Shown one piece after another: positions 34,232-42,795 of a DNA stretch of 47,278 nucleotides. Both the position numbers and the translations under genes were made by a program. Position 1 is the first letter of the stretch; every line of letters begins with the position of its first letter. The notes under the pieces were generated by a model. The model did no database searches. It worked only from the letters and a program-made list of their open reading frames with translations, and was not told where the DNA came from. This stretch comes from an uncultured Saprospiraceae bacterium (lineage in GTDB: Bacteria > Bacteroidota > Bacteroidia > Chitinophagales > Saprospiraceae): assembly GCA_937941095.1 (NCBI GenBank), contig CALDYJ010000025.1, positions 1 through 47,278 on the forward strand, read 5' to 3'.

Positions 34232-35764
34232 TTAATTTGTAACTCCAATTTTTATTCCCATCCTTACTGCTACATTTTGTCCTGCTAATATTTTGACAGA
34301 TTGCTCATTCATTTGATTAGTTGTAGAAAATGCAGTTTTTAAAATAACCTTATCAGCATTTTTAATTTTATCAAATCGTTCTATCAGATATTCTTGAAAG
34401 ATAACTTTTTTTGCAAGGCTCGTGCTCACTCCATTATTATCTACTTCGGCTCCTTCCAGCACAAATTGTTCTGGTGTTAGTAAAGAGTCTAAAACATTAT
34501 TATCCATATCAGCGAAATATAATTGAAGTTTAACGCCGAGTGGTGATTCGTTTTCTGTGATTAATTTAAATTCAACATAGTCGACATTCTCGGTTTCATA
34601 AGTTTGCAAATTGACATCAAAAGTATCAAAAACTAAAAAGTTATCTGCATAACCATTTATTGGAAGTTCCACTTCCATTTGTACCCGTAGTTCGCTTGAG
34701 TCTGTCATAAATCCTCGAACTGACATATCAACTTCTGGATTTGGTTCTGCTTCCATGTCATAATAAACACCTAATGGTCCTGCGCCTAAAACTTCTCTTA
34801 TGTTTGAATTATCTTTTGTGAAATCAAAAATGGTTTGTTTAGTTTCTCCGACTTCGTTTATTGCTGGATATTGAATTTCAATGCCATCTTCAATGAAAGG
34901 ACTTTCTAATGCTAAGATACCATCATTCACAGTCTCAATGTCAACATAAAGAAATTTAGCATCGATTGGAAAACCAAAAGAATTGAACACCGTTAATCTA
35001 ATGGTTGGGTCTTCAAAGTAAACACTTCCATTTGCCCAAGCATTAAAAAAATCAATTTGTACTGTATCAGCAGCTACCGTATAAACATCAGTGCCTAAAA
35101 ATCCTTCTGCATAGTCATATTCTAAATTTGTAAAAAGGACGATGTAGTCATCCATTTTTACTCTTTCGCCAGCCATGTTGTAGGCTTCGTACCTTACTGT
35201 AATTAGTGTATCTCCCATACTAGACAAAGTATAGCCTGCAATGTTTTGTCCAATTATCGCATTCTGTATTGGCACACTGCCTTCGTAATCTATGTCAAAT
35301 GTTTTTGACCAAATTTCTCCATCTTTAGTAAGTTGAGGAATGAACATTTTGACTTCCAAATCTTCTGGATGTGGTGATTCAAAAGTTACTGAAATCTGAC
35401 CTTGGCTTAGGTTAATAAAATCAATGTTTATGCTTCCAGGAATATCATATGTTTCATGAACTATGGTATCAAGAACTTGAATGGGAACAATTGCGGCGAC
35501 GATATCGAATATATCTTGAGAGCTTCTACCAAGAACATCTCCTTGATAGAGCAATCTAATTGTCCCATCAGGATCTATAGACATACTTGTATTTTCTTGC
35601 ACATCTTCTAATATCTGATCTAAACTGACGTTTGCTTCAAATAAAGGAATGGCAAATTCTGCGGAATAATCACCTACTTCCAATTCGTTTAAATCACTAG
35701 GATCTACCTTACATGAAGAAAAAATGCAAAGTGTTAAGAGAAGAACCCAAAAGCTTAATTTCAT
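34232..35764 (-). CDS. Large lipoprotein of unknown function
   Basis: A 510-residue protein with lipoprotein signal MKLSFWVLLLTLCIFSSC (Cys18). The sequence is beta-rich and acidic, with segments such as YSAEFAIPLFEANVSLDQIL, GTIRLLYQGDVLGRSSQDIFD, and RFDKIKNADKVILKTAFSTT at the end. I do not recognise a named domain. The YSAEFAIPLF start and pairing with a barrel gene are recurrent in Bacteroidota, as far as I can recall. Outer-membrane location is likely. It begins a three-gene transcript with the DUF5723 barrel and the esterase. A short GAAACG/CGTTTC hairpin (35787-35800) lies in its leader. Confidence 0.75.
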   Translation of the reverse strand: MKLSFWVLLLTLCIFSSCKVDPSDLNELEVGDYSAEFAIPLFEANVSLDQILEDVQENTSMSIDPDGTIRLLYQGDVLGRSSQDIFDIVAAIVPIQVLDTIVHETYDIPGSINIDFINLSQGQISVTFESPHPEDLEVKMFIPQLTKDGEIWSKTFDIDYEGSVPIQNAIIGQNIAGYTLSSMGDTLITVRYEAYNMAGERVKMDDYIVLFTNLEYDYAEGFLGTDVYTVAADTVQIDFFNAWANGSVYFEDPTIRLTVFNSFGFPIDAKFLYVDIETVNDGILALESPFIEDGIEIQYPAINEVGETKQTIFDFTKDNSNIREVLGAGPLGVYYDMEAEPNPEVDMSVRGFMTDSSELRVQMEVELPINGYADNFLVFDTFDVNLQTYETENVDYVEFKLITENESPLGVKLQLYFADMDNNVLDSLLTPEQFVLEGAEVDNNGVSTSLAKKVIFQEYLIERFDKIKNADKVILKTAFSTTNQMNEQSVKILAGQNVAVRMGIKIGVTN

Positions 35765-35864
35765 AATAATTACTTGTCTAAATAGAGAAACGAGCGTTTC
35801 ACTATAATTGTAGTCCTTAAGATAAGTCTTTTAACATTATCTACCACAAAATTATTAGCTTATG

Positions 35865-37277
35865 CTAATTGATTGTAATTTCATTGCCTAGATTAGGGAT
35901 TAAAACATCTTTATGATCATGTTGATGAAGTAGGTATTTAAAAGCTTGTTGCCTTTCATAATCTCCATGCACCAAAAACATTTTCTGTAATTTCTTTTGA
36001 TTACTGATGTAGTCAATGATCTCGGTTCTGTCTGCATGAGCAGAAAAAGAATCCATTATTTTGACCTCCATTTTGACATCTTTCATCTCACCAAACAATC
36101 TCAATTCTTCAGCTCCAGCTCTCAACTTTCCACCTGGAGTATTAGGTGAACAATAGCCGACTATGAGTAAGGTATTTTTTTCTTGATCTATGCTGTGATA
36201 AAGGTGATGTTTGACTCGACCTGCATTCATCATACCGGAAGAGCTAATGATGATGCAAGCGTCTTCAGTAGTATTCAATTCTTTGGACAAAGCAACATCT
36301 CTAACATAAGTTAAATCACTAAAACCGAATGGATTGTCATCTACTAATAGGTATTCATAAAGTTCATTATCATAACATTCTGGATGTCCACCAAAAACTT
36401 GTGTTGCATTTATGGCTAATGGACTATCTACGTAAACAGGAATTCTTGGCAAAATTCCTTCAGTAGACATTTTGTCTAACATATAGACTATTTCTTGTGT
36501 TCTACCAACACTGAAAGCAGGAATGATTAATTTTCCTTTTTTCTCCAAGCAAGCGCTTTTTATTACTTTAAGCAATTCTTCTCTTTCATTTGGCTTGCCT
36601 ATATGATCTTTGTCTCCATAAGTAGATTCGCAGAGGAGGTAATCAACTTCAGGCATTTGTTTAGGATCTTTCAAAATAGGCCTGTCTGGCCTGCCGATGT
36701 CTCCTGTAAATCCGATGGTTGTAATCTTACCATTCTCTCGAATTCTCAAGGTCACATTTGCTGATCCTAATATGTGACCTGCATCTCGAAATAAGACTTC
36801 AACATTTTCATGAATTTTAAACCACCTTTCATAACTATAACTTACAAACTGTCCGATTGTTGGAGCGACATCATCCGTTTCATATAAAGGAATCGCAAAC
36901 TCTTCATTCTTAGGGTTCTTCTTTTTCTTAAGCAACCGTTTATTGTAATATTCTGCGTCTCTCTCTTGAATTTTTGCACTATCTAATAGCATGACTGAGC
37001 ATAGACTCCTTGTTGCATGGGTGCTAAAAATACTACCTTTAAATCCATCTCTAACCAGTTTAGGTAATCTGCCTGCATGATCAATGTGGGCATGAGATAG
37101 AATAACACAATCAATTTCTTCTGGTTTAAAATACCAATTTTTGTTTATGTCATCTCTTTCTTCATGGCGTCCTTGAAACAAGCCACAATCCAGTAAAATT
37201 TTATAATTATTCTCTAATATGATTAAATGAGAACTTCCTGTTACTTCTCTAGCTGCGCCGCAAAATCTGATCTTCAT
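35865..37277 (-). CDS. MBL-fold / beta-CASP RNA or nucleic-acid hydrolase
   Basis: A 470-residue protein of the CPSF-like metallo-beta-lactamase group. The first zinc motif SHAHIDHAG is at 61-69 (His62, His64, Asp66, His67). Others are DAGHILGSANV, GFTGDIGRPDRPIL and DYLLCESTYGD. The beta-CASP part shows AFSVGRTQEIVYML, SSSGMMNAGRVKHHL and SPNTPGGKL. The C-terminal RMMBL part has MDSFSAHADRTEII and MFLVHGDYERQQAF. Such enzymes are RNases in bacteria and archaea, though the target is unknown here. Complete. It stands alone, with a terminator of the upstream operon 25 bases before its start. Confidence 0.92.
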   Translation of the reverse strand: MKIRFCGAAREVTGSSHLIILENNYKILLDCGLFQGRHEERDDINKNWYFKPEEIDCVILSHAHIDHAGRLPKLVRDGFKGSIFSTHATRSLCSVMLLDSAKIQERDAEYYNKRLLKKKKNPKNEEFAIPLYETDDVAPTIGQFVSYSYERWFKIHENVEVLFRDAGHILGSANVTLRIRENGKITTIGFTGDIGRPDRPILKDPKQMPEVDYLLCESTYGDKDHIGKPNEREELLKVIKSACLEKKGKLIIPAFSVGRTQEIVYMLDKMSTEGILPRIPVYVDSPLAINATQVFGGHPECYDNELYEYLLVDDNPFGFSDLTYVRDVALSKELNTTEDACIIISSSGMMNAGRVKHHLYHSIDQEKNTLLIVGYCSPNTPGGKLRAGAEELRLFGEMKDVKMEVKIMDSFSAHADRTEIIDYISNQKKLQKMFLVHGDYERQQAFKYLLHQHDHKDVLIPNLGNEITIN

Positions 37278-37307
37278 GTATCTTTAATTTTACACTAAGC
37301 TAGTACA

Positions 37308-37346
37308 AAAAACCACTCTGACAAATTATATGTCAAAGTGATTTTT
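37308..37346 (-). terminator. Terminator of the ECF sigma operon
   Basis: On the minus strand, TGACA-type arms of 16 bases (37331-37346 and 37308-37323) pair around a seven-base loop. There are two G-U wobbles and no mismatches, followed by a T run. On the plus strand the wobbles become A-C mismatches, so it works only for the minus-strand operon, whose last gene stops at 37373. Confidence 0.75.
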
Positions 37347-37372
37347 AAAATTGGATTAGTATATAAGTCTTT

Positions 37373-38503
37373 CTATCTGAGCTCGAATGAGCCATAACTG
37401 AGCGCTACTTTTAATTTTCTGCCTACATTAGGCGAACCAAAATGTCCTTTATAGTGTCTTCTGCTGCCATCCTTTTCTTTATAATGTAGTTGAGCATCAT
37501 CTGGAATATCTATATCTGCATAACTAGTTTTAACATCAAAATCCATATCACAATCTCCGTCTCTTTCAATTTTGCAAGATGTGTAACTTCCATCTATGTC
37601 TATTTCGTTAAAACTTGAATCTAAATTTTCGATTCTTATCCCTCCGTAAGAAAAATCAAATTCACCAGTATCATACAAATAACTAATTCTGCAATCAGTA
37701 TATTTTGTGTAGACGTCTATGTTTTTTACTTTTTCAATTATGAAATTGTCATACTTACCTTCATTTTCTAAGGACTCCACATCTCCTATTGTAAATTTAT
37801 CATACTTTGAAATAGATTTAAGCGCTTTTACCTTTTCAAATCTCATTTTACTATACTTACTTTCTAAATTCATATTTTCAGATTTATCAATGTTTAGGTT
37901 TGAATACTTGACGTAACCTTTCACATCATTTGCAAATCCAATGTGTCCATTTCCATACCCTAGAGAAAACTCAAAATTATCATTTACCCCTGCAACTTCA
38001 AAATCTCCATACTTTTGAGTGATCTTTAATGCTTCATCCATTGTCTCTACATACATGTTTCCATATTTATTGGACGCATCTAAGTGTACTGTTGAAGGAA
38101 GGTTGACTAAATAATCAATTGTGAAGTCTGAAGAGCTATTCCATGACCCACCACCCCACCAAGAAGATTTCTTTTCTTCCAAACTCGTGGTTGCAGAAAC
38201 TCTGCTAGGACTGTTTTCAAAATCAATATTTATGCGATCGAATTCAGCATCTGCTGCATCTCTGCTTTTTGCTTTGACCGTAATTGTCACTTGAATACTT
38301 ACGACAGATTTATCCCAAGTCTTAATGTCCATTTTGCCATATTTATTGAACAAAACCACATTGGCGTCATTATTAATGTTAAACGATTTTTCAATGACTT
38401 CTGTAAACTTTTCTTTTTTTACATGAAGCTTGGCTTGTGCGCTCAAGCAAACAAAACATAAGCTTAATGCTATGCCTATTTTATATATTGATTGTATCAT
38501 CAC
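37373..38503 (-). CDS. Beta-solenoid surface protein with 17-residue repeats (DUF4097-like)
   Basis: A 376-residue protein with signal peptide (IGIALSLCFVCLSAQA). Residues from about 130 on carry a regular repeat of about 17 residues, each with a [K/S/G]-Y-x-x-hydrophobic-x-I/V/F core: QKYGDFEVA, LGYGNGHIG, VKYSNLNID, SKYSKMRFE, SKYDKFTIG, GKYDNFIIE, TKYTDCRIS, FSYGGIRIE, and further units at 21-residue spacing. This fits a right-handed beta-helix of the DUF4097/DUF2807 adhesin type. A glycine-rich SWWGGGSWN loop interrupts it at about 113-124. It is the last gene of the ECF sigma operon and overlaps the gene before it by 23 bases. Envelope location and target of the ECF factor are inferred. 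Confidence 0.82.
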   Translation of the reverse strand: MMIQSIYKIGIALSLCFVCLSAQAKLHVKKEKFTEVIEKSFNINNDANVVLFNKYGKMDIKTWDKSVVSIQVTITVKAKSRDAADAEFDRINIDFENSPSRVSATTSLEEKKSSWWGGGSWNSSSDFTIDYLVNLPSTVHLDASNKYGNMYVETMDEALKITQKYGDFEVAGVNDNFEFSLGYGNGHIGFANDVKGYVKYSNLNIDKSENMNLESKYSKMRFEKVKALKSISKYDKFTIGDVESLENEGKYDNFIIEKVKNIDVYTKYTDCRISYLYDTGEFDFSYGGIRIENLDSSFNEIDIDGSYTSCKIERDGDCDMDFDVKTSYADIDIPDDAQLHYKEKDGSRRHYKGHFGSPNVGRKLKVALSYGSFELR

Positions 38504-39008
38504 TATGTTCTTTACTAGTTTTTTTAATTTGATTTAAGACTTTATCTAACATGAATACTTTGTACTGATAGTTCTTTATCATCGCTTCAATGACTTCATC
38601 TCTTTTAGAGGGTGGTACTGCTTTCAATTCTTCTTCTAAATCTTTTAAAAAGTCATCCATTTGCTTGATATCTTCAGCAAGGCTTGGATCGGTGTTGTAT
38701 TTTTCAAGTTCTGCAAATTTATTTGCTACTTGACTACTATAGTAATTTTTTAATTCAGGTAGTTCTTTACTTAATTCACTATCTGCAAAATCATTTCCTG
38801 AAGTGTTTTGGTATTGCTTGGAAAAAAAGAAAATACCAACAAGGAGCGAAAGACTAGCAGCTAGGGCTATAAACTTTAATGTCCTAAATTTTGCTTTTTT
38901 AGCTTTTGGTTTTTTAAGAACCTCCCAGTCAAATTCAGGTGCCTTTTCTGAATCAAACGCTTCTCTATTCTTTTTTATAAACTCTTCAAGATTATCTTTT
39001 CTGTCCAT
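38481..39008 (-). CDS. Single-pass membrane protein, probable anti-sigma factor
   Basis: A 175-residue protein. Residues about 1-42 are charged and cytoplasmic (LEEFIKKNREAFDSEKAPEF). A helix FIALAASLSLLVGIFFF follows at about 47-63, then an acidic/lysine helical periplasmic domain. This layout, with the position four bases downstream of an ECF sigma gene, is what anti-sigma factors of Bacteroidota show. No zinc-binding HxxxCxxC motif is present, so it is not a ZAS-type protein. Function is inferred from context alone. The next gene overlaps its end. Confidence 0.7.
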   Translation of the reverse strand: MDRKDNLEEFIKKNREAFDSEKAPEFDWEVLKKPKAKKAKFRTLKFIALAASLSLLVGIFFFSKQYQNTSGNDFADSELSKELPELKNYYSSQVANKFAELEKYNTDPSLAEDIKQMDDFLKDLEEELKAVPPSKRDEVIEAMIKNYQYKVFMLDKVLNQIKKTSKEHSDDTINI

Positions 39009-39012
39009 TTTT

Positions 39013-39567
39013 TTAATATTTATTAGAGGCTGATTCTTCGGTAACCATTAGCCTAATTTTTTGTTTAGCTCTGCTTAATTGAGACTTCGAGGTAGCTTCT
39101 GAAATATTTAATATTGTTCCGATCTCTTTATGATCATATCCTTCAAACATGTATAAAGAAAATACAGTTCTATAACCATCTGAAAGTGATTCCATACAAT
39201 TTTTTATGGCTTCTACTGTATAATTTACTTCTACTTTTTCTTCTTTGACTGCCACTGGTATCTTAATGTTTTGGTTTAGCTCTTCTATATCAAGTTTTCG
39301 TTTCTTTAAAAAATTGATGCAATTGTTTATTACTATTCTTTTGATGTATGCACCTATTGAAGATTCAAATTTGAATTTTGAAATATTCAAGAATACATCT
39401 GTAAATGAACTTTGCAATAAATCTTGAGCATCATGCTCATTCTTAACCATTCTTAAACAAGTGTTATACATGGCTTTTGAATAATGTCCATATAAAGCAA
39501 CTTGAGCTTTATGGCTACCTTTTTTACAAGATTCGACTATTTCTCTATGTGTGTCTATGTAATTCAC
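39013..39567 (-). CDS. ECF-type RNA polymerase sigma factor
   Basis: A 184-residue sigma-70-family protein. Region 2 is visible in MYNTCLRMVKNEHDAQDLLQ and SIGAYIKRIVINNCINFLKK. Region 4 is DGYRTVFSLYMFEGYDHKEI followed by the helix-turn-helix ISEATSKSQLSRAKQKIR. It lacks region 1 and 3, like all ECF factors. It should direct RNA polymerase to envelope-related genes. It is followed by a probable anti-sigma protein and a beta-solenoid protein. A candidate ECF promoter just upstream suggests that it controls its own operon. Confidence 0.95.
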   Translation of the reverse strand: MNYIDTHREIVESCKKGSHKAQVALYGHYSKAMYNTCLRMVKNEHDAQDLLQSSFTDVFLNISKFKFESSIGAYIKRIVINNCINFLKKRKLDIEELNQNIKIPVAVKEEKVEVNYTVEAIKNCMESLSDGYRTVFSLYMFEGYDHKEIGTILNISEATSKSQLSRAKQKIRLMVTEESASNKY

Positions 39568-39588
39568 TTGATTGTTTGTTCATTTTTA

Positions 39589-39615
39589 TAGACCCTATAT
39601 TTTTTGAATAGTTGC
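39589..39615 (-). promoter_or_regulatory. Candidate ECF promoter of the sigma operon
   Basis: On the minus strand, GCAAC (39611-39615) and GTCTA (39589-39593) are separated by 17 bases. They are positioned as the AAC -35 and GTC -10 elements of many ECF promoters. The -10 element ends 22 bases before the ATG. This fits autoregulation by the sigma factor, but it is a short motif pair in an AT-rich spacer. Confidence 0.5.
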
Positions 39616-39626
39616 ATCAAAATAAA

Positions 39627-39660
39627 AAAAAGGGCTGCACATTGCTGTGCAGCCCTTTTT
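39627..39660 (-). terminator. Rho-independent terminator of the T9SS operon
   Basis: A perfect 14-bp stem (AAAAAGGGCTGCAC with GTGCAGCCCTTTTT) and six-base loop. The stem lies 24 bases beyond the stop of the OmpA gene, read on the minus strand. It separates that operon from the ECF sigma operon. Confidence 0.92.
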
Positions 39661-39683
39661 ATATATTAAGCGATATATAAATA

Positions 39684-41714
39684 TTATCTCATTCTATCAA
39701 TAATTTCAGGCCCTCTATTACCATATTCTACTCTAACTGCTTCTCTAATGCTCGTTACCCTAACCTCAGTTCTTCTATTATATTGATGCTCTTCTTCAGA
39801 ACACTTAACACCGTCAGCACACTGGTTTCTAGGTGTTGATTCTCCTCTCCCTACTGTAGTCACCCTTGAAGGGGAAATTCCTCTTGCAACCAAATATCTT
39901 TTAGCAGATTCTGCTCTTTTCTCTGATAATCTTTGATTATAAATAGTAGTTCCTCTTGAATCTGTATGAGAAGCCAATTCTACTGTCATAGAAGGATATG
40001 CTTTCATGATTCCAATTAATTCGTCAAGTTCTCTAGCAGCTCCTTTTCTTATAAATGATTTATCGAAATCGTAATAGATTTTTTCCAATACAATCACGGT
40101 TCCTGTATTTATGATTGTTCCTCCAGGTGTACCAGTATTTCCGCCTGCCGGACTTAATACTATTGTGGTAGACATAGATCCTCCTCCATCCATTGGAACA
40201 CCTACACTGGAAGTGCCAGAAGTATATCCTGATTTAGATCCAATAAAGTCGTATGTGCAACCTGGCTCTAAACATTCATTGAATTTACCATTTGCATCTG
40301 TAGTAATGTCTTTACTTCCACAACTACTAACCATTCTCACTGTTGCATTCCCAATTGGACTTCCTCCTGGAGTTTTAACATCTCCTGCAAGGTTTATACA
40401 AGAATATTTATCTAAAGGAATTTCAACCATGATCTCGCCAGATTTTCCAACAGTTGAATAAACCAATTCATTACTTTGATATCCATCCTTTGAAACAAGG
40501 AAAATATATTGCTTACCAACTTGCATGTCGTAAGGAGATAAACCTTCAATATCTGTGAATAAATCTGGATCACCTAGGTCGCCTTCTCCTTTACGAACAA
40601 GTTTTAAGACTAAATCACTTGAACCGGGTGCTGAAGGCAATAAAATTGCATCGTATAGTTCACCACCTGCTACTAAACCATCTGCTGTTCTTTCAAATAT
40701 TCTTACACCTGCACCTTCTATTGGTGCACCAGTTTTAGCATCGTAGACTTTTATAAGTCCCGATAACATAGTAGGAGCTGCAATAAAGCCATCAAATTTA
40801 TAAATATCATCTTTACCTGAGCCCGTTTCTCTCGCAGAAGTAAAGTAACCTCTGTTTCCTTCGGCATTTAAAATTAATCCAAAGTCATCTTGAGGTGTAT
40901 TAAATGGTTCCCCTAAGTTTTCAATTTTGCCAGAAACACTGGAACCAGATACGGAAGTTTTATAAATGTCATAACCTCCTTTACCAGGTTGTCCCATCGA
41001 AGCAAAAAACAATGTTCCACTTTCATGAATAAAAGGAAAAGCTTCATTCTTAGCAGTATTTATCTCAGGTCCCATATTAACGGGTGTTCCCCATAAATCA
41101 TCGCTTTTGGAGACCATCCATATATCTGTTCCTCCTTTAGATCCTGGCATATTAGATGTAAAATACATAGTCTTACCATCTGGAGATAAGGTTGGATGCA
41201 TTACGTCATATTCATCACTGTTGAAAGGCAATGGGGCTGCTTTCTCCCAATCGAAATAGCCTTTCTTAGCTTCATAGACTTGCATTCTAATAAGACCTTC
41301 ACTATCCGCTTTAGTAGCGTTTTGCTTTAAATTATTTCTAGTGAAATAAATCATGTCCCCAGTTCTGTTAAAAGTTACAGGACCTTCATGTACACGAGTA
41401 TTCATTAGAACAGAAAAATCTTCTGCTTGAAAAGGCATTCCACTTCCATCAAATTCTGCAAAAAATAATTCAAAAAAGGTTTCTCCGATTTTGTCATCTT
41501 GAGGCCCATTGGCATATCTAGCAGAAGTAAAAATGATTCCGTTTTGATAGAAAGTTGGTGAAAATTCTAAGTGCTCAGTATTTATACCTACACAATTTTC
41601 AACTTTTACATTAGAATAGTTACCTGTTATAATATTGGCATCTTGCCCGAATGCTGATACACTAATACACATCAGTGCCACCAAACTGAATAGATAGTAA
41701 GTTAGGTTTTTCAT
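39684..41714 (-). CDS. OmpA-family protein with PD40 propeller and regulatory-like beta domains
   Basis: A 676-residue outer-membrane protein. Signal peptide YYLFSLVALMCISVSAFGQ. Residues about 50-305 are PD40/TolB-like propeller blades (GPVTFNRTGDMIYFTRN, HPTLSPDGKTMYFTSNMPG, FPFIHESGTLFFASMGQPG, FGLILNAEGNRGYFTSA). Two carboxypeptidase-regulatory-like domains follow (SGLIKVYDAKTGAPIEGAGV, AGDVKTPGGSPIGNATVRMV). From about 555 the OmpA peptidoglycan-binding domain has YYDFDKSFIRKGAARELDEL and ASHTDSRGTTIYNQRLSEKR. The layout recalls the T9SS protein PorE without its TPR part. It anchors a surface complex to the wall. It is the last gene of the giant-PorP-OmpA operon. Confidence 0.92.
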   Translation of the reverse strand: MKNLTYYLFSLVALMCISVSAFGQDANIITGNYSNVKVENCVGINTEHLEFSPTFYQNGIIFTSARYANGPQDDKIGETFFELFFAEFDGSGMPFQAEDFSVLMNTRVHEGPVTFNRTGDMIYFTRNNLKQNATKADSEGLIRMQVYEAKKGYFDWEKAAPLPFNSDEYDVMHPTLSPDGKTMYFTSNMPGSKGGTDIWMVSKSDDLWGTPVNMGPEINTAKNEAFPFIHESGTLFFASMGQPGKGGYDIYKTSVSGSSVSGKIENLGEPFNTPQDDFGLILNAEGNRGYFTSARETGSGKDDIYKFDGFIAAPTMLSGLIKVYDAKTGAPIEGAGVRIFERTADGLVAGGELYDAILLPSAPGSSDLVLKLVRKGEGDLGDPDLFTDIEGLSPYDMQVGKQYIFLVSKDGYQSNELVYSTVGKSGEIMVEIPLDKYSCINLAGDVKTPGGSPIGNATVRMVSSCGSKDITTDANGKFNECLEPGCTYDFIGSKSGYTSGTSSVGVPMDGGGSMSTTIVLSPAGGNTGTPGGTIINTGTVIVLEKIYYDFDKSFIRKGAARELDELIGIMKAYPSMTVELASHTDSRGTTIYNQRLSEKRAESAKRYLVARGISPSRVTTVGRGESTPRNQCADGVKCSEEEHQYNRRTEVRVTSIREAVRVEYGNRGPEIIDRMR

Positions 41715-41748
41715 AAATCGTTATGGTTTATAGAACTAATCCTCGCGT

Positions 41749-41781
41749 TTCTTTTAAAGAATTTTGACTTCTTTAAAAGAA
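41749..41781 (-). other. Intergenic hairpin between PorP and OmpA genes
   Basis: TTCTTTTAAAGAA (41749-41761) is the exact reverse complement of TTCTTTAAAAGAA (41769-41781), with a seven-base loop. Each arm is itself nearly self-complementary, so alternative folds exist. It includes the stop codon of the PorP gene. No T run follows on the minus strand, so it is more likely an mRNA stability or processing element than a terminator. Confidence 0.5.
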
Positions 41782-42729
41782 TCTAGGATTCTGAAACTCT
41801 TCACCTTCAGACTGCTGAAGACAATATCTCAATGCTATTTCTAAAGTTCCATCATTGAAATCTTTCAATTCTGACAAAGTAAAATCCCAAGAAATCCCTG
41901 CAAATACATTATCAGTAAATTGAGCTCCAAACAATAAATCTAAAGATTCTCCTACACTGTCAGGATTAGAACCTCCTAATCTATAGGATAAGCCAGCAGT
42001 AAATTTATCTTTAATTAATAAGTTAGCATTTAAATCTACATCAAATGGAGAGTTATCAGCATATTTTAATAACAGCTGAGGCAGTAAATCAAGGTTATCA
42101 TTCAACCTAACTTTATAACCAGCCATTAAGAAAACGTGTTGTGCTTCACGACCTATTTCTAAATCTGAATCATTCAAATCAATGCTGTTATTTATGATTC
42201 TATTTACAGAACCTCCAACATAGAAATTTTGGGTATTGTAGTAAAAGCCTGCTCCAAAATCAGGAACATATTTATTTACTTCACCTGTAGGAATACTACC
42301 ATCAGGTCCTATTGGTAAACTCGAAACCAATCTAGAATCTGAATAATCTTGACTCCAATATCTTATCGAAGCTTGTACACCTAATCCTAAGAATCCTCTA
42401 CCTAAAGGAATTCTGTATGCATAAGCACCATCTAAGGTTATGACTTCAGTAATACCTACAGCATTTCTGTATAAATTAGCTCCAATACCTACTCTATCAT
42501 TTTCAAGTGGCATGTCAAAACTAAGCAATTGTGTTTCAGGAGATCCTTCTAAGCCAATCCATTGATTTCTATATAAACCAGAAATACAAGGAGAAAAACT
42601 AGAACCTGCATAAGCTGGATTATAAGCCAACTTATTGTACATCCACTGAGTGAATTGGTGCTCTTGTTGTGCATTTGCTACTAAAGCAAATCCAAAAACC
42701 AACAAAAGTGTAGCGAATATATTCTTCAT
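41773..42729 (-). CDS. PorP/SprF-family T9SS outer-membrane protein
   Basis: A 318-residue barrel protein. After the signal peptide (ATLLLVFGFALVANA) comes HQFTQWMYNKLAYNPAYAGS, the hallmark start of the PorP/SprF family. Barrel strands follow (VGIGANLYRNAVGITEVITL, GFLGLGVQASIRYW, AGFYYNTQNFYVGGSVN, NVFAGISWDFTL). SprF-type proteins are needed for secretion of T9SS type B substrates such as SprB in Flavobacterium. The gene directly upstream encodes a giant type B substrate, so this is probably its dedicated partner. The final RFF ends the barrel. Confidence 0.95.
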   Translation of the reverse strand: MKNIFATLLLVFGFALVANAQQEHQFTQWMYNKLAYNPAYAGSSFSPCISGLYRNQWIGLEGSPETQLLSFDMPLENDRVGIGANLYRNAVGITEVITLDGAYAYRIPLGRGFLGLGVQASIRYWSQDYSDSRLVSSLPIGPDGSIPTGEVNKYVPDFGAGFYYNTQNFYVGGSVNRIINNSIDLNDSDLEIGREAQHVFLMAGYKVRLNDNLDLLPQLLLKYADNSPFDVDLNANLLIKDKFTAGLSYRLGGSNPDSVGESLDLLFGAQFTDNVFAGISWDFTLSELKDFNDGTLEIALRYCLQQSEGEEFQNPRFF

Positions 42730-42759
42730 TTTAAAAGAGATTTTCTATTTATTTAATAA

Positions 42760-42783
42760 GCAAGAGGGCAAAAGCCCTCTTGC
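42760..42783 (-). terminator. Intergenic hairpin after the giant T9SS gene (attenuator-like)
   Basis: GCAAGAGGGC pairs perfectly with GCCCTCTTGC around a four-base loop, 12 bases after the stop of the giant gene. The following minus-strand bases are AT-rich (TTATTAAATAAA) without a true T run. It may stop part of transcription, so that less PorP/OmpA RNA is made than giant RNA. Confidence 0.55.
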
Positions 42784-42795
42784 AGATTAGTTATT

